Assembly (NCBI GenBank): GCA_004764695.1
Contig: SMSO01000032.1
Span: 2,506,501-2,570,500 of the forward strand
DNA: 64,000 nt
Direction: 5' to 3'
Origin: Schizochytrium sp. TIO01
Taxonomy: Eukaryota > Sar > Bigyra > Thraustochytrida > Thraustochytriidae
Below are positions 20,087-31,100 of this stretch, piece by piece. The first letter of the stretch is position 1. Every line of letters begins with the position of its first letter. Position numbers and translations under genes: made by a program. Under the pieces are notes generated by a model. The model made no database searches. It was not told the origin of the DNA and saw only the letters and a list, made by a program, of their open reading frames with translations.

Positions 20087-22086
20087 ATGGCCTCTGCGCG
20101 TGCGACGTCCCTGGCGCTGTCCATCCTGTGGGCGCTATTAGCGCCTCAGGCTGTGACGGCCACCTCAGCTCGTCCTTGCGTCCTTGCCCTCGACGCCGGC
20201 GATGCTCTTCGTCAGGGGTGCGGGCATGCCAGCATCGTGGACCTCTCCGGTAGAGGCCGCGAAGGCCTTTTTCGCGTGCTGTCCTGATCCGCACTGGGCC
20301 ACACTCACGGTCAGCGAGGGGGCATCTCGGGGACCAGTATGCACATGCGAAGAGGGCGCTGCAAGGTTCAGATGTGCGCCCGGTGAAGATGCGCATTTCG
20401 TGGCGCTGGAGCATGTAAATGATGATTACTGCGACTGCGAGTCTGGGTCTGACGAGATTGGAACAAGCGCTTGCTCAGGTGTAAGCGATGGAGACAATCT
20501 TGAGAAAGGATTCTGGTGTGCGAACCACGGGTTTGAGGCAAAATGGATTCCAGCGTCCAGGGTGGATGATGGTGTCTGTGACTGCTGTGATGGAAGTGAT
20601 GAGAGTGCTCGACGTGGGGGAACTGAGTGTCGAGATACGTGCTTGGATTTAAGAGCTGCGAGGGAGCTGAAGAAAGCTGAAGTGCAGAAGGTGATTGAGG
20701 AAGGCAAAAAGACAGCTGCAGATGCATGGGGACAGTTCGAAGAAAAGAAAAAATTGGAAAATCAGAAGCTTGAGAAGATTGAAAAATTTGCTGACTCTGT
20801 TGAGTTGGGCCTTCAGACGCGTCTTGGAGCAGTATATGCACTTGAGGAGAAAAAGTATTATCGATCTGTGCGCAAAGAACAACTTGCCTGGGCTCGTGTC
20901 CAAGCCCGTCGATGGCGTCTTCGCTCTCGAAGCGGGAAACTGCCTACAGAAGAGGACGTGCCAGCTACAGTGGACAGTATTGACATTGATGTCGAAACAG
21001 AAAAAACCGAAACCAGCCGAGGCCAAGGTATCCGAGTCGGTGGATGATGAGGAAGTGAAACTTAGTGATATCGAGGTTCATAAGATCAGAACTCTTGAGG
21101 ATGCGCAGCGTGCTTTGGCACAATTGAAAAAAATTCGTCTTCGGCTAGAGGACAGTCCTGATACTGAGATCGTCCCTCTGCAGCGCTACTTGCAAATAAA
21201 GGAGGACACGGAAGCAGCAACACACAAACCTATTTCAAAGAAAACAACGTCACAACGTCGCAAGCAAACTCTCCTAGCACCGCTATTAGATGGAAACATG
21301 GACGAGTGGCGCAAGGTGGCAAGACTTTTAGCCGAAAGCCTTGGAGTCTTGTGCTCCCCTGTAAGAGGAATTTTTGAGCTATACAGCCTTGCCGCTCCAG
21401 CAAGTGCGTTGTGGTGGATTGATGAGAAAGTCCGAAAGAGTATGAGCCATATCGGACCTGCTCGTATTTGGTTTGTTCAGACTGGTCTATATGACCTTTG
21501 GCTCCGTTTTTGGGATGCTGGCCCGACCCTTTATTTCTATCTGTTCTATACGCGTGCTTTTGAAGAAGAAATGGTAACAACCTCAGCTCACCTGCAGCCC
21601 TTGCGGGAAATCAGAGACTTAGTAGAACGTATCATTACAAAGACACGGCAAGTTGCAACAAACTCTGGCTCCTTTAAATTTAAAGATGAAGTTACGGCCG
21701 AAGCCCGACGCTTGGGTGTCGAACCTCTTCTGGGTGAATGCCTTGAACGAAACCTTGCTGGATACAAATACTCTTTATGCCTTTTCCAGTCCGCAAAGCA
21801 AGGTCCGACATCTCTCGGAAAATTTGAGAGTTGGTCCTCGGACTCAGCTGCTCTGTGTGTTCAGAACCCTCAAACTGGCGAGTTTTATGAGGGCTGTGCT
21901 GCAATGAAATTCACCAATGGACAAAAGTGTTGGAGCGGACCAAAACGAGAACTTACTGTTTTATTTTCCTGTGCCGTAGAAACTCAAATTTTAGAAGTGG
22001 ATGAACCAAGCACATGCTCATATACAATGTTGGTGAGCACACCACTGGCATGTGGACACCTTGAAGAGTACATTAAAAAGCTATAG
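20087..22086 (+). CDS. glucosidase II beta subunit (in three frames)
   Basis: This encodes the non-catalytic beta subunit of ER glucosidase II, which binds N-glycan mannose through its MRH domain and helps the alpha subunit trim glucose. Frame 1 begins at 20087 with a signal peptide (SLALSILWALLAPQAVTA). A second frame (to about 21000) carries the two LDL-receptor-A-like modules, VNDDYCDCESGSDE and VDDGVCDCCDGSDES, and a coiled coil. A third frame (from about 21007) ends with the MRH domain: YKYSLCLFQ, FESW, NGQKCWSGPKRELTV and EPSTCSYTM hold the expected Gln, Arg, Glu and Tyr ligand residues. The second shift falls at an A6 run (21001-21006), where one base fewer would rejoin the frames; the first lies between 20184 and 20287. 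Sequencing errors or small introns are the candidates. There is an unusual aromatic-rich insert (about 21330-21570), and the C-terminus lacks an HDEL-type signal. Confidence 0.85.
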
Positions 22087-22234
22087 TAGCCCAGTCTCCT
22101 TTGAAATGATAAACACATAATTTCTTTTTAACCTAGCTCCTTGATTGAATTCTTTCAAGAAGCATAGTGATTGAACAATCTCCCATTAGAGAGAGGAAAA
22201 GGGAAAATATCAGACTTCAAGATGTTATCAGTTA

Positions 22235-25200
22235 TTAAAGGTTGGCAGACTCAAGAGACTTATGAATGATCTCCGCCACATCCTTGGACAGATCCTTCTT
22301 TGCCGCGATACGCTCAAGCTCAGCGCGCATCTTTGTGGACCAAGGCGCTGCAAAAGTACGCCAGGTAGAAAATTGCTTTGCAAGGCGGCTGGCAACCTGC
22401 GGGTTAATCTCGTCAATCTCGAGAATACGGTCAGCAACGTAAGCGTATCCGCTGCCATCAGAAGCGTGGAAGCCGGTAAAGTTGCCGCCAGCAAAAGCAT
22501 TGAAAAGAGAGTAGCAGCAATTCGGGTTCTTAATGTCAAAAACCTCGGTCATGCCAGAAATTTTTGTGATAGTATCGATCACAGACGGAATGCGAGACTG
22601 AGATTGGGCACGAAACCACTTCTGGACTACAAGCTTGTCATTCTTGTACATGTCATAAAAGTCTTGCATAAGACGAGTGCGCTCAGGACAATCAATGTCA
22701 CGTACAGCCAGGAGAGCGCCGTAACGGTCAGTCATGTTCTCGGGAGCCTCAAATTGATGCACAGCCTTACGTAATGCCTCCTCGCGAAGGGCAGAGTTCT
22801 TGAGCATGAACGAAAGGCATGAGTTTTTGAGCTGTCGACGAGCAACAGCTTCGCCGGGGGTCTCGCCCTTTACAGGGTCGCGGTTGGCTTCGTAGCTCTT
22901 GACAAAAACCTCGCCGAGGCCCTCAGCAACACGGCGACGAACAGCCTTGCAGGCACTGGAGATGTGGTCAACGTTAGCCGCGCCCTTGCCAATGTCATTA
23001 GCCATGGTACTCTCGTTAGGGAGTGCCAAGGAAAGAGCCACAAGAGCACGATCCAGAGATGTGTCACGCAAGGTATGCTCGAGGCAGGAGAGCAGCAAAG
23101 GGATATGCTCGTGGTCAAGCGAGTCAGCATTCTCCCCGGAACCAGCCTTGGCAATCATCTCATGGAGGATTTGCTTGCACAGCTCCTGACCACTCTCATA
23201 GCGTACAAAGGAGTCCGTGTCATGAGCAGCAAGGAAGACGAGATCTTCACGGGTCAACTCAGGGCACGAAAGCTTGACCGGGGCAGAAAAGCCACGCAAA
23301 AGAGACGGAACCGGACGCTCCTGGACGTTGTGAAGCTCAAAAGACTGTTCCGATTCCACAACACGAAGCACGGCAGAATCAACCTCTTCACCATCAGCTC
23401 CGACCTTAAAGGTAATGGGACCATTGGAGACAGTACCAATAAGGCCAAGAGCGAGGGGGATGTCAAAGGGGTTCTTCTCAGTTTGGCCAGGTGTAGGCGG
23501 GCAAGATTGTTCCACGTTGATGGTGTACACCTTGGTTGCCTCGTCGTATGAAGTATTGACCTTGAGCTCGGGAGTACCAGCCTGTGAGTACCAGGTATCA
23601 CGGAATTGAGTAAGGTCGACATTGTTGGCATCTTCCATAGCCTTCACAAAGTCATCACAGGTGACGGCATTACCGTCGTGGCGCTCGAAGTACAAGTTGA
23701 GACCCTTGCGAAAACCTTCAGGTGTAACGATAGTCTGAATCATACGAATGATTTCAGCTCCCTTTTCGTACACGGTGAGAGAATAGAAGTTATCAATGGC
23801 TTCGTAGGCGTCAGGGCGAATGGGGTGGGCCATAGGACCAGCATCCTCCTCGAATTGATAGTCACGAAGCAACTGGACATCGGCGATTCGCTTACTCGCG
23901 CGAGAGTTAAGGTCACTGCTAAACTCCTGGTCGCGGAAAACGGTAAGACCTTCCTTGAGCGTAAGCTGAAACCAGTCACGGCAGGTAACGCGGTTTCCAG
24001 ACCAGTTGTGGAAGTATTCGTGGCCAATAATACCTTCAATGTTGAGAAAATCAGTATCAGTGGCAGTGTCATTATCAGCAAGAACATACTTGGAGTTAAA
24101 GACATTGAGACTCTTGTTCTCCATTGCACCCATGGTAAAATCGCTCACTGCGACAATGTTGAACTGACCAAGGTCATACTCACGATCGAAGCGCTCCTCA
24201 TCCCACTTAAACGAACGCTTGAGGCATTCCATTGCATGCGGGGTCTTGCTGAGGTTACCCTTCTCAACATAAATTCCAAGATGTACATTCTTACCAGAGC
24301 ATGTGGTAAAGCTATCTGTGAGCACGTCAAAGTCACCACCAACCAGGGCAAACAAGTAGCAAGGCTTGGGGAACGGGTCCTCCCAAAGAACGTAGTGGCG
24401 GCCATCCTCAAGCTCACCACGCTCAACATCGTTACCATTGGAAAGCAGGTGAGGGTATGACTTCTTTGCAATGACCTTAGTCGTGTAAATGGACATGTTG
24501 TCCGGGCGATCCACAAAGAATGTCATGTTGCGAAAACCTTCTGCCTCCATCTGGGTGCAAAAGTTGCCTCCAGTTTTGTACAAGCCGTTAAGCGATGTGT
24601 TCTTTTCAGGCACTACAGTAACATCAATCTCGAGCGTGAACTCCTTGCCCGGCAAGAGAGCGCTGGGAATGGTCATAGTCTCATCATCAACCGTGTAGGC
24701 ATCGGCAGCAATTTCCTCGCCATTGACCTTGACAAATTTGATCTCCATATGCGCAGGCTTACGTTCGCCGTTGAGAACAAGATCCGCCCCGTCCTTCTGA
24801 CGCTCGTACAAAACTTTGCTGGAAACCAAGGAGACATCGTCAAGCTCCACCGTCAAGTCAACCTTGCGGGCCAGGAAGGCAGGCGCCTGGTACTCTAGTC
24901 GTAGCACCTGCTTCGACTCCGTTGTCGAAGAAGCTTCCGCAGTCATCGTACCCTCTAAGCTAGATGTCGTCTTGGTCGGACTACTGCCTGCACTCAACGT
25001 TCGAGCTACTTGCCAAAGGTGTTGCTGCTTCTTTAAGCCCGACGAGCCAAATCTCAGCTTACTATCCTCGCTTCTCCGAGTGATCGCCGACGAAGACTTG
25101 AAAGCTTTCGAAGAGCTGCTCCCAATTCGAGAACTGCCGGCGCCCCGAGAGCCGCGGTGAGAGAAGTTCTTAGTATAAGAGGAGGTTTGTCTAAGAAGGT

Positions 25201-25399
25201 TGTTAGAGATTAAGGAGGTGTTGCGGGTTGCCGAAGAAGACGATGAAGAAAGAGCTCGGGCGTTGATTGAAAGCGAGAAACCGCTGATGCAGCCCAGAGA
25301 GGAGGTCTGGGAAGAAGGAAGGAGGTAACGCCGAGAGGCGTACATTTTCGGAAGCGAAAGGCCCGACGAACGCAGGAAGCGTTGTGTGCCGGCAGGCAT
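22235..25399 (-). CDS. PepN-type M1 alanyl aminopeptidase
   Basis: The product, 1054 residues from the ATG at 25399, is a zinc metallo-aminopeptidase of family M1, bacterial/plant PepN type, which removes N-terminal residues from peptides. Motifs are complete: GAMENKS (424-430, binds the substrate N-terminus), HEYFHNWSGNRVTCRDW (460-476) with the HExxH zinc ligands, the third ligand in LKEGLT (Glu483), and VYEKGAEIIRM with the catalytic Tyr. The C-terminal helical PepN domain is present to the end. About 165 residues precede the catalytic region; they are Ser/Arg-rich and nearly free of acids (RYLLPSSQTSSL, ALSSSSSSATRN), which suggests an organelle-targeting presequence. An internal Met (MTAEASS, near 24949) could start a cytosolic form. 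The gene is convergent with glucosidase II beta, 148 bp apart. Confidence 0.92.
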   Translation of the reverse strand: MPAGTQRFLRSSGLSLPKMYASRRYLLPSSQTSSLGCISGFSLSINARALSSSSSSATRNTSLISNNLLRQTSSYTKNFSHRGSRGAGSSRIGSSSSKAFKSSSAITRRSEDSKLRFGSSGLKKQQHLWQVARTLSAGSSPTKTTSSLEGTMTAEASSTTESKQVLRLEYQAPAFLARKVDLTVELDDVSLVSSKVLYERQKDGADLVLNGERKPAHMEIKFVKVNGEEIAADAYTVDDETMTIPSALLPGKEFTLEIDVTVVPEKNTSLNGLYKTGGNFCTQMEAEGFRNMTFFVDRPDNMSIYTTKVIAKKSYPHLLSNGNDVERGELEDGRHYVLWEDPFPKPCYLFALVGGDFDVLTDSFTTCSGKNVHLGIYVEKGNLSKTPHAMECLKRSFKWDEERFDREYDLGQFNIVAVSDFTMGAMENKSLNVFNSKYVLADNDTATDTDFLNIEGIIGHEYFHNWSGNRVTCRDWFQLTLKEGLTVFRDQEFSSDLNSRASKRIADVQLLRDYQFEEDAGPMAHPIRPDAYEAIDNFYSLTVYEKGAEIIRMIQTIVTPEGFRKGLNLYFERHDGNAVTCDDFVKAMEDANNVDLTQFRDTWYSQAGTPELKVNTSYDEATKVYTINVEQSCPPTPGQTEKNPFDIPLALGLIGTVSNGPITFKVGADGEEVDSAVLRVVESEQSFELHNVQERPVPSLLRGFSAPVKLSCPELTREDLVFLAAHDTDSFVRYESGQELCKQILHEMIAKAGSGENADSLDHEHIPLLLSCLEHTLRDTSLDRALVALSLALPNESTMANDIGKGAANVDHISSACKAVRRRVAEGLGEVFVKSYEANRDPVKGETPGEAVARRQLKNSCLSFMLKNSALREEALRKAVHQFEAPENMTDRYGALLAVRDIDCPERTRLMQDFYDMYKNDKLVVQKWFRAQSQSRIPSVIDTITKISGMTEVFDIKNPNCCYSLFNAFAGGNFTGFHASDGSGYAYVADRILEIDEINPQVASRLAKQFSTWRTFAAPWSTKMRAELERIAAKKDLSKDVAEIIHKSLESANL

Positions 25400-26659
25400 G
25401 AGCTTGAAGATTGTTTTGCAAAGTGTTTTTTTTTCTTTTGTTTTTTGGGCAGAAACTCTTATAGAGCGCTTATTATATATTAGCACCCTTCGCTCTTTAT
25501 ACTTGTAACTAAGGAGTTGTTGGTGACAGATAATATTTTTTTAATGCTTTCTTCTTCTTCTTTTTCGCTTTATTTCAAAGTTCACAGAGGATCATCGTCT
25601 GAGTCATGAATAAGGACAGATGTTGTGTACTTTCTTTCAACTTCCCTTCAACTTTGAGCCTTGGCTTGTCGTTGGAGAAGTAAAAAATTTACGGGCTGAC
25701 GCTCTTTTCATAATTTGGATTAAAAACGGGGTTAGTCACCACTAATGCAAGAGTAAATTGAAGAGAGAAGCGAGAGGAACGAGAGTGTAGGAGCGAAATA
25801 AAGCTCGTTACCACCACGAAAAGAGAGCATTAGCTACAAATTTAGGCAATTGAGCAAAAGCAATGGTGGAGAGTGATGGAAACATACTCAGCCAGTTTGA
25901 GAAACTTGCAATCTTAGTGGTGCTAGTACTAGTAGCACGCATTGCAAGCTCTGAGAGCTTTCAGTGCGAACAACCAATTTGAGCGCAACCCGATTTTCCT
26001 TTATTCAAGTTAAAAATAGAAAAAAAGGAATCAAGATACATTCAACCCTGTTCTCTTCCCTCACGTCTGGAGTTGTTGACGCAGGCAGCGAAATTTTCTC
26101 AAAGCGTACGAGTTTTGCTTTAGCTTTGAGAAGTAGAAGGAGTAGAAGGAGTGCAGATGAATGTCAAATATACCACGCCAAACACTCGAGGCATAGTAGG
26201 TAGCACCTTCCTGCAATTTCACAAGGGATCACAATTCGAGATGCTTGGCAGCCCCTTCAGCGGACCAGAGACACGCGAATTAATGAATTAATAGTTTTGG
26301 AAGAATGGGTCAGAAGCTAACTATGCCTAACTATGCATAAGAGTGACTAGAGCTTACTAGCATTGAACCGAACAAAGGTGGCAAAAGGCGGAGCATGAGA
26401 TATGTACAAATATGGCACCGCGTGCCTGGCACGCGAGAAAAGCTACAGGTTGCGATGATCTCCATACGTTTAATCAAATTTGTGTCTGCTTGAGACCGAA
26501 GAATAAACTCGTAGGCATACGATATACTATATCGAAGTGATGCCCTCAACTCTTGAAATGAATCACCCAGTGATTCACTCTCTTTTATAAATCTCGGCGA
26601 AAATCGTATCCCATGCTATATTTTCAATTCAGAGTCTATTAGTCAATAAAACGTGCAAC
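25400..26659. other. intergenic, no gene seen
   Basis: A 1.26 kb stretch between the aminopeptidase start and the 3' end of the next gene. Short open frames have no family features. TATTATATATTAG at 25471-25483 lies 70-85 nt upstream of the aminopeptidase ATG and could act as an AT-rich core promoter element, an inference from position only. Confidence 0.45.
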
Positions 26660-27838
26660 CTAGAGGCAATTCTTCGCTAAAGTTTCTTTCGAAGACTTTC
26701 CAGATCGCTCTTTAAACGTACCAGGGTGATCAGGATCTGCAATGATGGACTCATCAGGATACACCTCCAAGTCTCGTAATGTATCCTTACATTCGTTTTG
26801 GCTGCTATGGCTGTTCTGCAAGAAGGTCCAGGTAGCATTGCGCCTTTGAAATATTGCGTTGTTGTTTTCAACCTCTTCAAAGCTTGCAAAATCATCATGC
26901 GAGAAGCTTTTCCCCGGAGGTTTTTGCAAAGTACAAATAGTACCATCTTTAGTCCACCAAAGGTTTTGGAGCTGACGGAAGATCGAATAAACAAGACAGC
27001 CTAGAAGAAAGATGGTTCCCGAAAGAAAAAAGAAGGAGGGAGCAGATGGCAATACTATGTTTGGAAGTAGTGTCCGTTGTAAAGTCAAACACCATTCGAT
27101 AATTTCTTTTTGAAAATTGATGATCAAAGATGTATGATCATCGTGACTGTAATCTTGGCTCTGCTGGGCCATGTCGATTGCGATTTGGGCGCTACATTCT
27201 TCGTCGCTCGTCTGGTCTATCTTAGGCATGACTGCTAATACTCGAAATGTTCCTACTTATCGATAGTGAAGAAACAGTTTTTTCATCCAGACAAATTTGA
27301 AATTTGAAAATTTGCATTTGTGGGACCAAACTCATGCATATCAAGCCGGCCCATCGCCAGACAAGTCAGGACTTCTATTTTAGAAACGCACACTGATCTG
27401 AACTGACATCAATACTATCGACTTACCTGCGTCCCAAAGTTCTCGTTGCTGAAATGATTGTAATAGTGAGCATTGCTGTTGCGGAGATACTCGCCAGGTT
27501 ATTTTTTCATCACCTCCACTAACACAGAGAACCGAGACACACCAGTTCCTTGGGTTTAGAACCGACGCAACAGCTGAGACCAAGATGTGAGATCTCCTTG
27601 CTTGCAAATCTGAGAGGCTGCCGCGAACCTGCGCAATAATTTGAGCGGATTTCCCCAGTTCTGTCACTTGAATTCGACACCATGTCGAATCATCCTCTTC
27701 TCGTAGCCGAAAGGACTCGTGTATCCTGTTATCTGAGCTAACCCGTGCAACCTGAAGACCCAAAAGTACCCCTCGCTTGGACCCCATCGCGTCAAGGCTA
27801 ATCAATGTAGACGTAGTTGCCTTGCTATTCTTGGTCTG
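26660..27838 (-). CDS. spliced single-pass membrane protein, family unknown
   Basis: Two exons can be joined with confidence. Exon A ends at 27427 in GGACGCAG followed by a consensus GTAAGT donor; exon B begins at 27231, just before an ATG, and the joined frame stays open to the stop at 26660. Exon A (about 137 codons) is soluble-looking, with HILVSAVASVLNP and WCVSVLCVSGGDE suggesting beta strands; exon B has one transmembrane segment (SFFFLSGTIFLLGCLVYSIF) and a short polar tail of about 90 residues. A large lumenal domain plus short cytosolic tail is likely. The start is unresolved: the frame opens at an acceptor-like TTTGCAG (27839-27845), and a candidate preceding exon between about 27930 and 28035 reads CNTVLPYALDLE. 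Intron retention would stop at 27380. I do not recognise the family. Confidence 0.6.
27232..27426 (-). other. spliceosomal intron (195 nt)
   Basis: The donor is GCAG|GTAAGT at 27426 and the acceptor ATTAGCAG at 27232-27233, phase 1. An alternative acceptor AAGTAG|GA at 27253-27254 is also in frame and would add seven codons. This is the only intron in the window supported by both splice consensus and reading-frame continuity. Confidence 0.75.
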
Positions 27839-28123
27839 CTGCAAATCATATAAACAAAAAATTCAAATCTTGTAACAACCTGAAGAGGCACACATATTGC
27901 ATTTGAGAGAAAAATGGCATCATTAGATCAGGAATTTAGAACGCTGTACTTCTAGATCAAGGGCATATGGGAGAACTGTGTTGCATTCGTTTTTTGAGCT
28001 GGCATCGAAACGAAACGAGAGGTATCATTTTATTTATAGATGTATTAAAAATAAGAGATCAAACATCCACGAAGTCAGGGTTCATAACTAAAAAGTATCA
28101 TTATCAACATGTATTGGGTGACT

Positions 28124-31100
28124 TTAGGCTACGGCAGAACTTGGTGTTGGGCAATCTTGAAGACCTTCAAGTTGAATTGGCGTTTCACATAAATGAGCAA
28201 GGCGCTCCTGAGCAGCTTTCATGACTGCGGCTCCAGCAGCGCCCTTACCAACAAACTCAGCTTGCATCTTAGCTAGTTGCTCGCGACGCTTTTTTAGAGC
28301 CTTTGAAGCGGAAGTAAGATTCTGGAAAGCCTCGCGACGCTGGACAGGACTCCGGAACCAAAGAATTAAATTTTCTACACGAGGTGCGAGGTTCTCATGG
28401 CGGACTACCTTTCGTTTTTTGGGCCCCCCGCTCGCATTTTGTAATAACCTAATTGCAAGACTGGTATGCCCTGTGTTGGCCATACCCCCAGCCATTGAAA
28501 TATAGACAATTTGAAGAGGATAAACGCGCTCGTTTCGATCGTTAAGAGCTTCTTCAAATTGTTCGCGGACCTGGGTGGTTTTTTGACTGCCTGAAGTGAT
28601 ATGGGAAGCATCAACCCAAATTTTACTCAAATCAATCCACATGCGCAAATCGTATTTCCGATTCGCGACCTTTTTGGATATCACCAGCACGTCTGAAAAC
28701 AGGAAAAATGCACGAGCCTTTGGTTTAACATCTTGATGGCGCCCTTCGTCCAGTTTTCTCTCGCTTACACTCAAGGGAGCCACCCACTCGCAAAGAAACT
28801 GACGACCTGGTACCAATATATGGCTTTGTGGAGCCGAGTTCAGATCAGATCCGTCGCTGCTACTATCAGCATGGTGTAAGCTCAGACTTTGATGCTGACC
28901 AGGTACTGCAGCTGCCGCAGCTGAAAGGTCAAGCAATGAGTGGTGACTCCTAGCTTTGTTCACATTGCTCAGTAGCTGGGTCTTTCCTTTGCGAACCCAA
29001 GCTGACTTGCCTACACCTTCAAGCTCACTGGCAATTTCATAAGCCCGTATTCGGAGGCGAGAAAGTCGACGTTCGTTCTCTAGTTCTCGTTTAATTCCTT
29101 CAATTTTCCGTCCCACTTCTCGAAGTTCTTTATAGTCCCTATTATCTGGATGCATGCATGAAAGCAACATGTTTAGAAACTCATTGTATCGTGCCATCTG
29201 ATTGAGGGGAATTTTCAAAAGATCTCGTAGGTCAGTTCCGTAGCTAGGTAACGTCTTGTTTTCAGCAGTTATGCGAAGAAACTTAGCAAACCGGGGTACT
29301 TCTGAGCGAGCTTGCCCTAAGATACGAAGGCTTGTTGAGTTTTGCTTCACATAAACTAGGTATACCGTACGAAGGTATGGGAGAGAATCTTGGAATTGCG
29401 CAAGAAATCGCGTTGTGAGTGGATAAGTCATGTCTTGTTTGTGTTTTGCAAGTTCCTCTTCAATACTCGTGAGCATTTGCATGTGAATTTGCAAAAGTTG
29501 CGGCAGGTTAGAGAATATTCCTTCCGTATCTTGGCGTGAAATCCCCTTGGTGGAGCTTATGTCATCATTCAACACACTCTGCAGTGTTGGCTGATAGTAG
29601 TTGCCATTGATAATACTTAGTGCATCCACGTAAGACTTTTCTTCTTGGCGGAGGCGCAAAAAAATAGTTCGTTGCTTCTTCTGCTCTTGTTCTTCAGTAT
29701 TTCTTCCACTCTGACCGCGACGGGCGTAGAGCCGCTGCTTTCGCTCAGACATCCGGGCTCCACCTGTACCCATGGAAACTTTGGCTTTCTCGCTGGCCAC
29801 GTTTCCTTTATTTTTACGGCTTGATGATGACGAGCTATTTTTACTTTTCCCTGATGACGACGACCCTGATTCTGTTGACTTACGTAAGTTTGACGAAATT
29901 TCGACTTTATCCCCCATTGATGCACTTCGTCGCTTCATGTCCTCGGCTAACCCTTCATCCGAGACTATAGAGCTGGCACTCTGCCCTCGTGCCCTTACGC
30001 TCTGACGCTTGAGTGTTCTGTCACTCTTTGGTGGCGGTGGTGGGGGGGGCTTGTTTACATCAGCATACTTTTGAGCAATATCTCTTCCTGACCTGGGCCG
30101 TTCATGCGTTGTGCTCTCAGATTGAGTACTCTCTTTGCTTTCACCATCTGTTATTTCATGTGATAAGTTTTCAGCTTTGGACACGTTGTCTTTCGAAAGA
30201 ACAGGATTCTCTAGTTCAGAAGCTTGCAAAGACAGACCTCTTTTATGTACTGGCTTTGGCGGAAGCGGCGGTGGTTCAGCCCGTGCAGAGGCAGACTCTT
30301 CGTTGCTATCTTTGGCACTGCTAGAGACTGACTCTGAGACAGAAGGCGGCACGAAAGTACCGGAAATGTGTCGTGATTTCCAAGACGACTCTTCTTCCTC
30401 CTCCTGGATAGTGCTCATACCCGCAGATGAGTTGACGCGGTCGAGACTTTCATTATGAGCAATAAGTGCATCTTTCATCATCTGCAATTGCATTTGCTGC
30501 TGAGCACGAAGTGCTTGCTCCCGAAGACGTTCAGCTTCATTCTCTTCTTCTCGCAGTCGTTCTTCTTCTTTAGCATTTGCAATGGCTTCTGCTTCTGCTT
30601 GTTTTTGCTTGTTTCTGGCAATTTCGAGCTTGACTTTAAATGCTTGACGGGTTGAACACATGCGCCAGAAGCTTTGAGCAACAAGCACTGCCTGAAAGAC
30701 AACACGGAAGCGATCCATAGCGAGTGCCATTCTCCAAATAGATTGAATTTGAATTGCCGCAAGTTTTTCTTGCTGTTTTCGTCTACGATCAGCCACCTCT
30801 CGAGCGGTCTGAAGTACTGCTAGAAATCGATTTGCAGCAATAACTTTTGTACAGCACGACCTCCAAGCAGATCTTGCACAGTGTCTTTTAAATCGTGCAA
30901 GGTGTTCTTGGTTTGTCCCACTCTGAGTACCTGAGTTTTTTAGCATGGCATCAACTTTTTGCAAAGCACCAGGCTTAAAGAATACCTTGGTAAGACCACA
31001 GCGATATGTATCTTGAGGAATGTCGAATGCCCAAAATAGAGCACGAATAAACCGGGCGTTGCGGCGTCGTTGCCGCGCAATTTCATCGAGACCAGCTGCC

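Noticed and set aside
20695-21000. Extension of the third glucosidase II beta frame back to 20695
   Set aside because: Before about 21007 this frame loses family similarity, while the neighbouring frame carries the LDLa modules and coiled coil.
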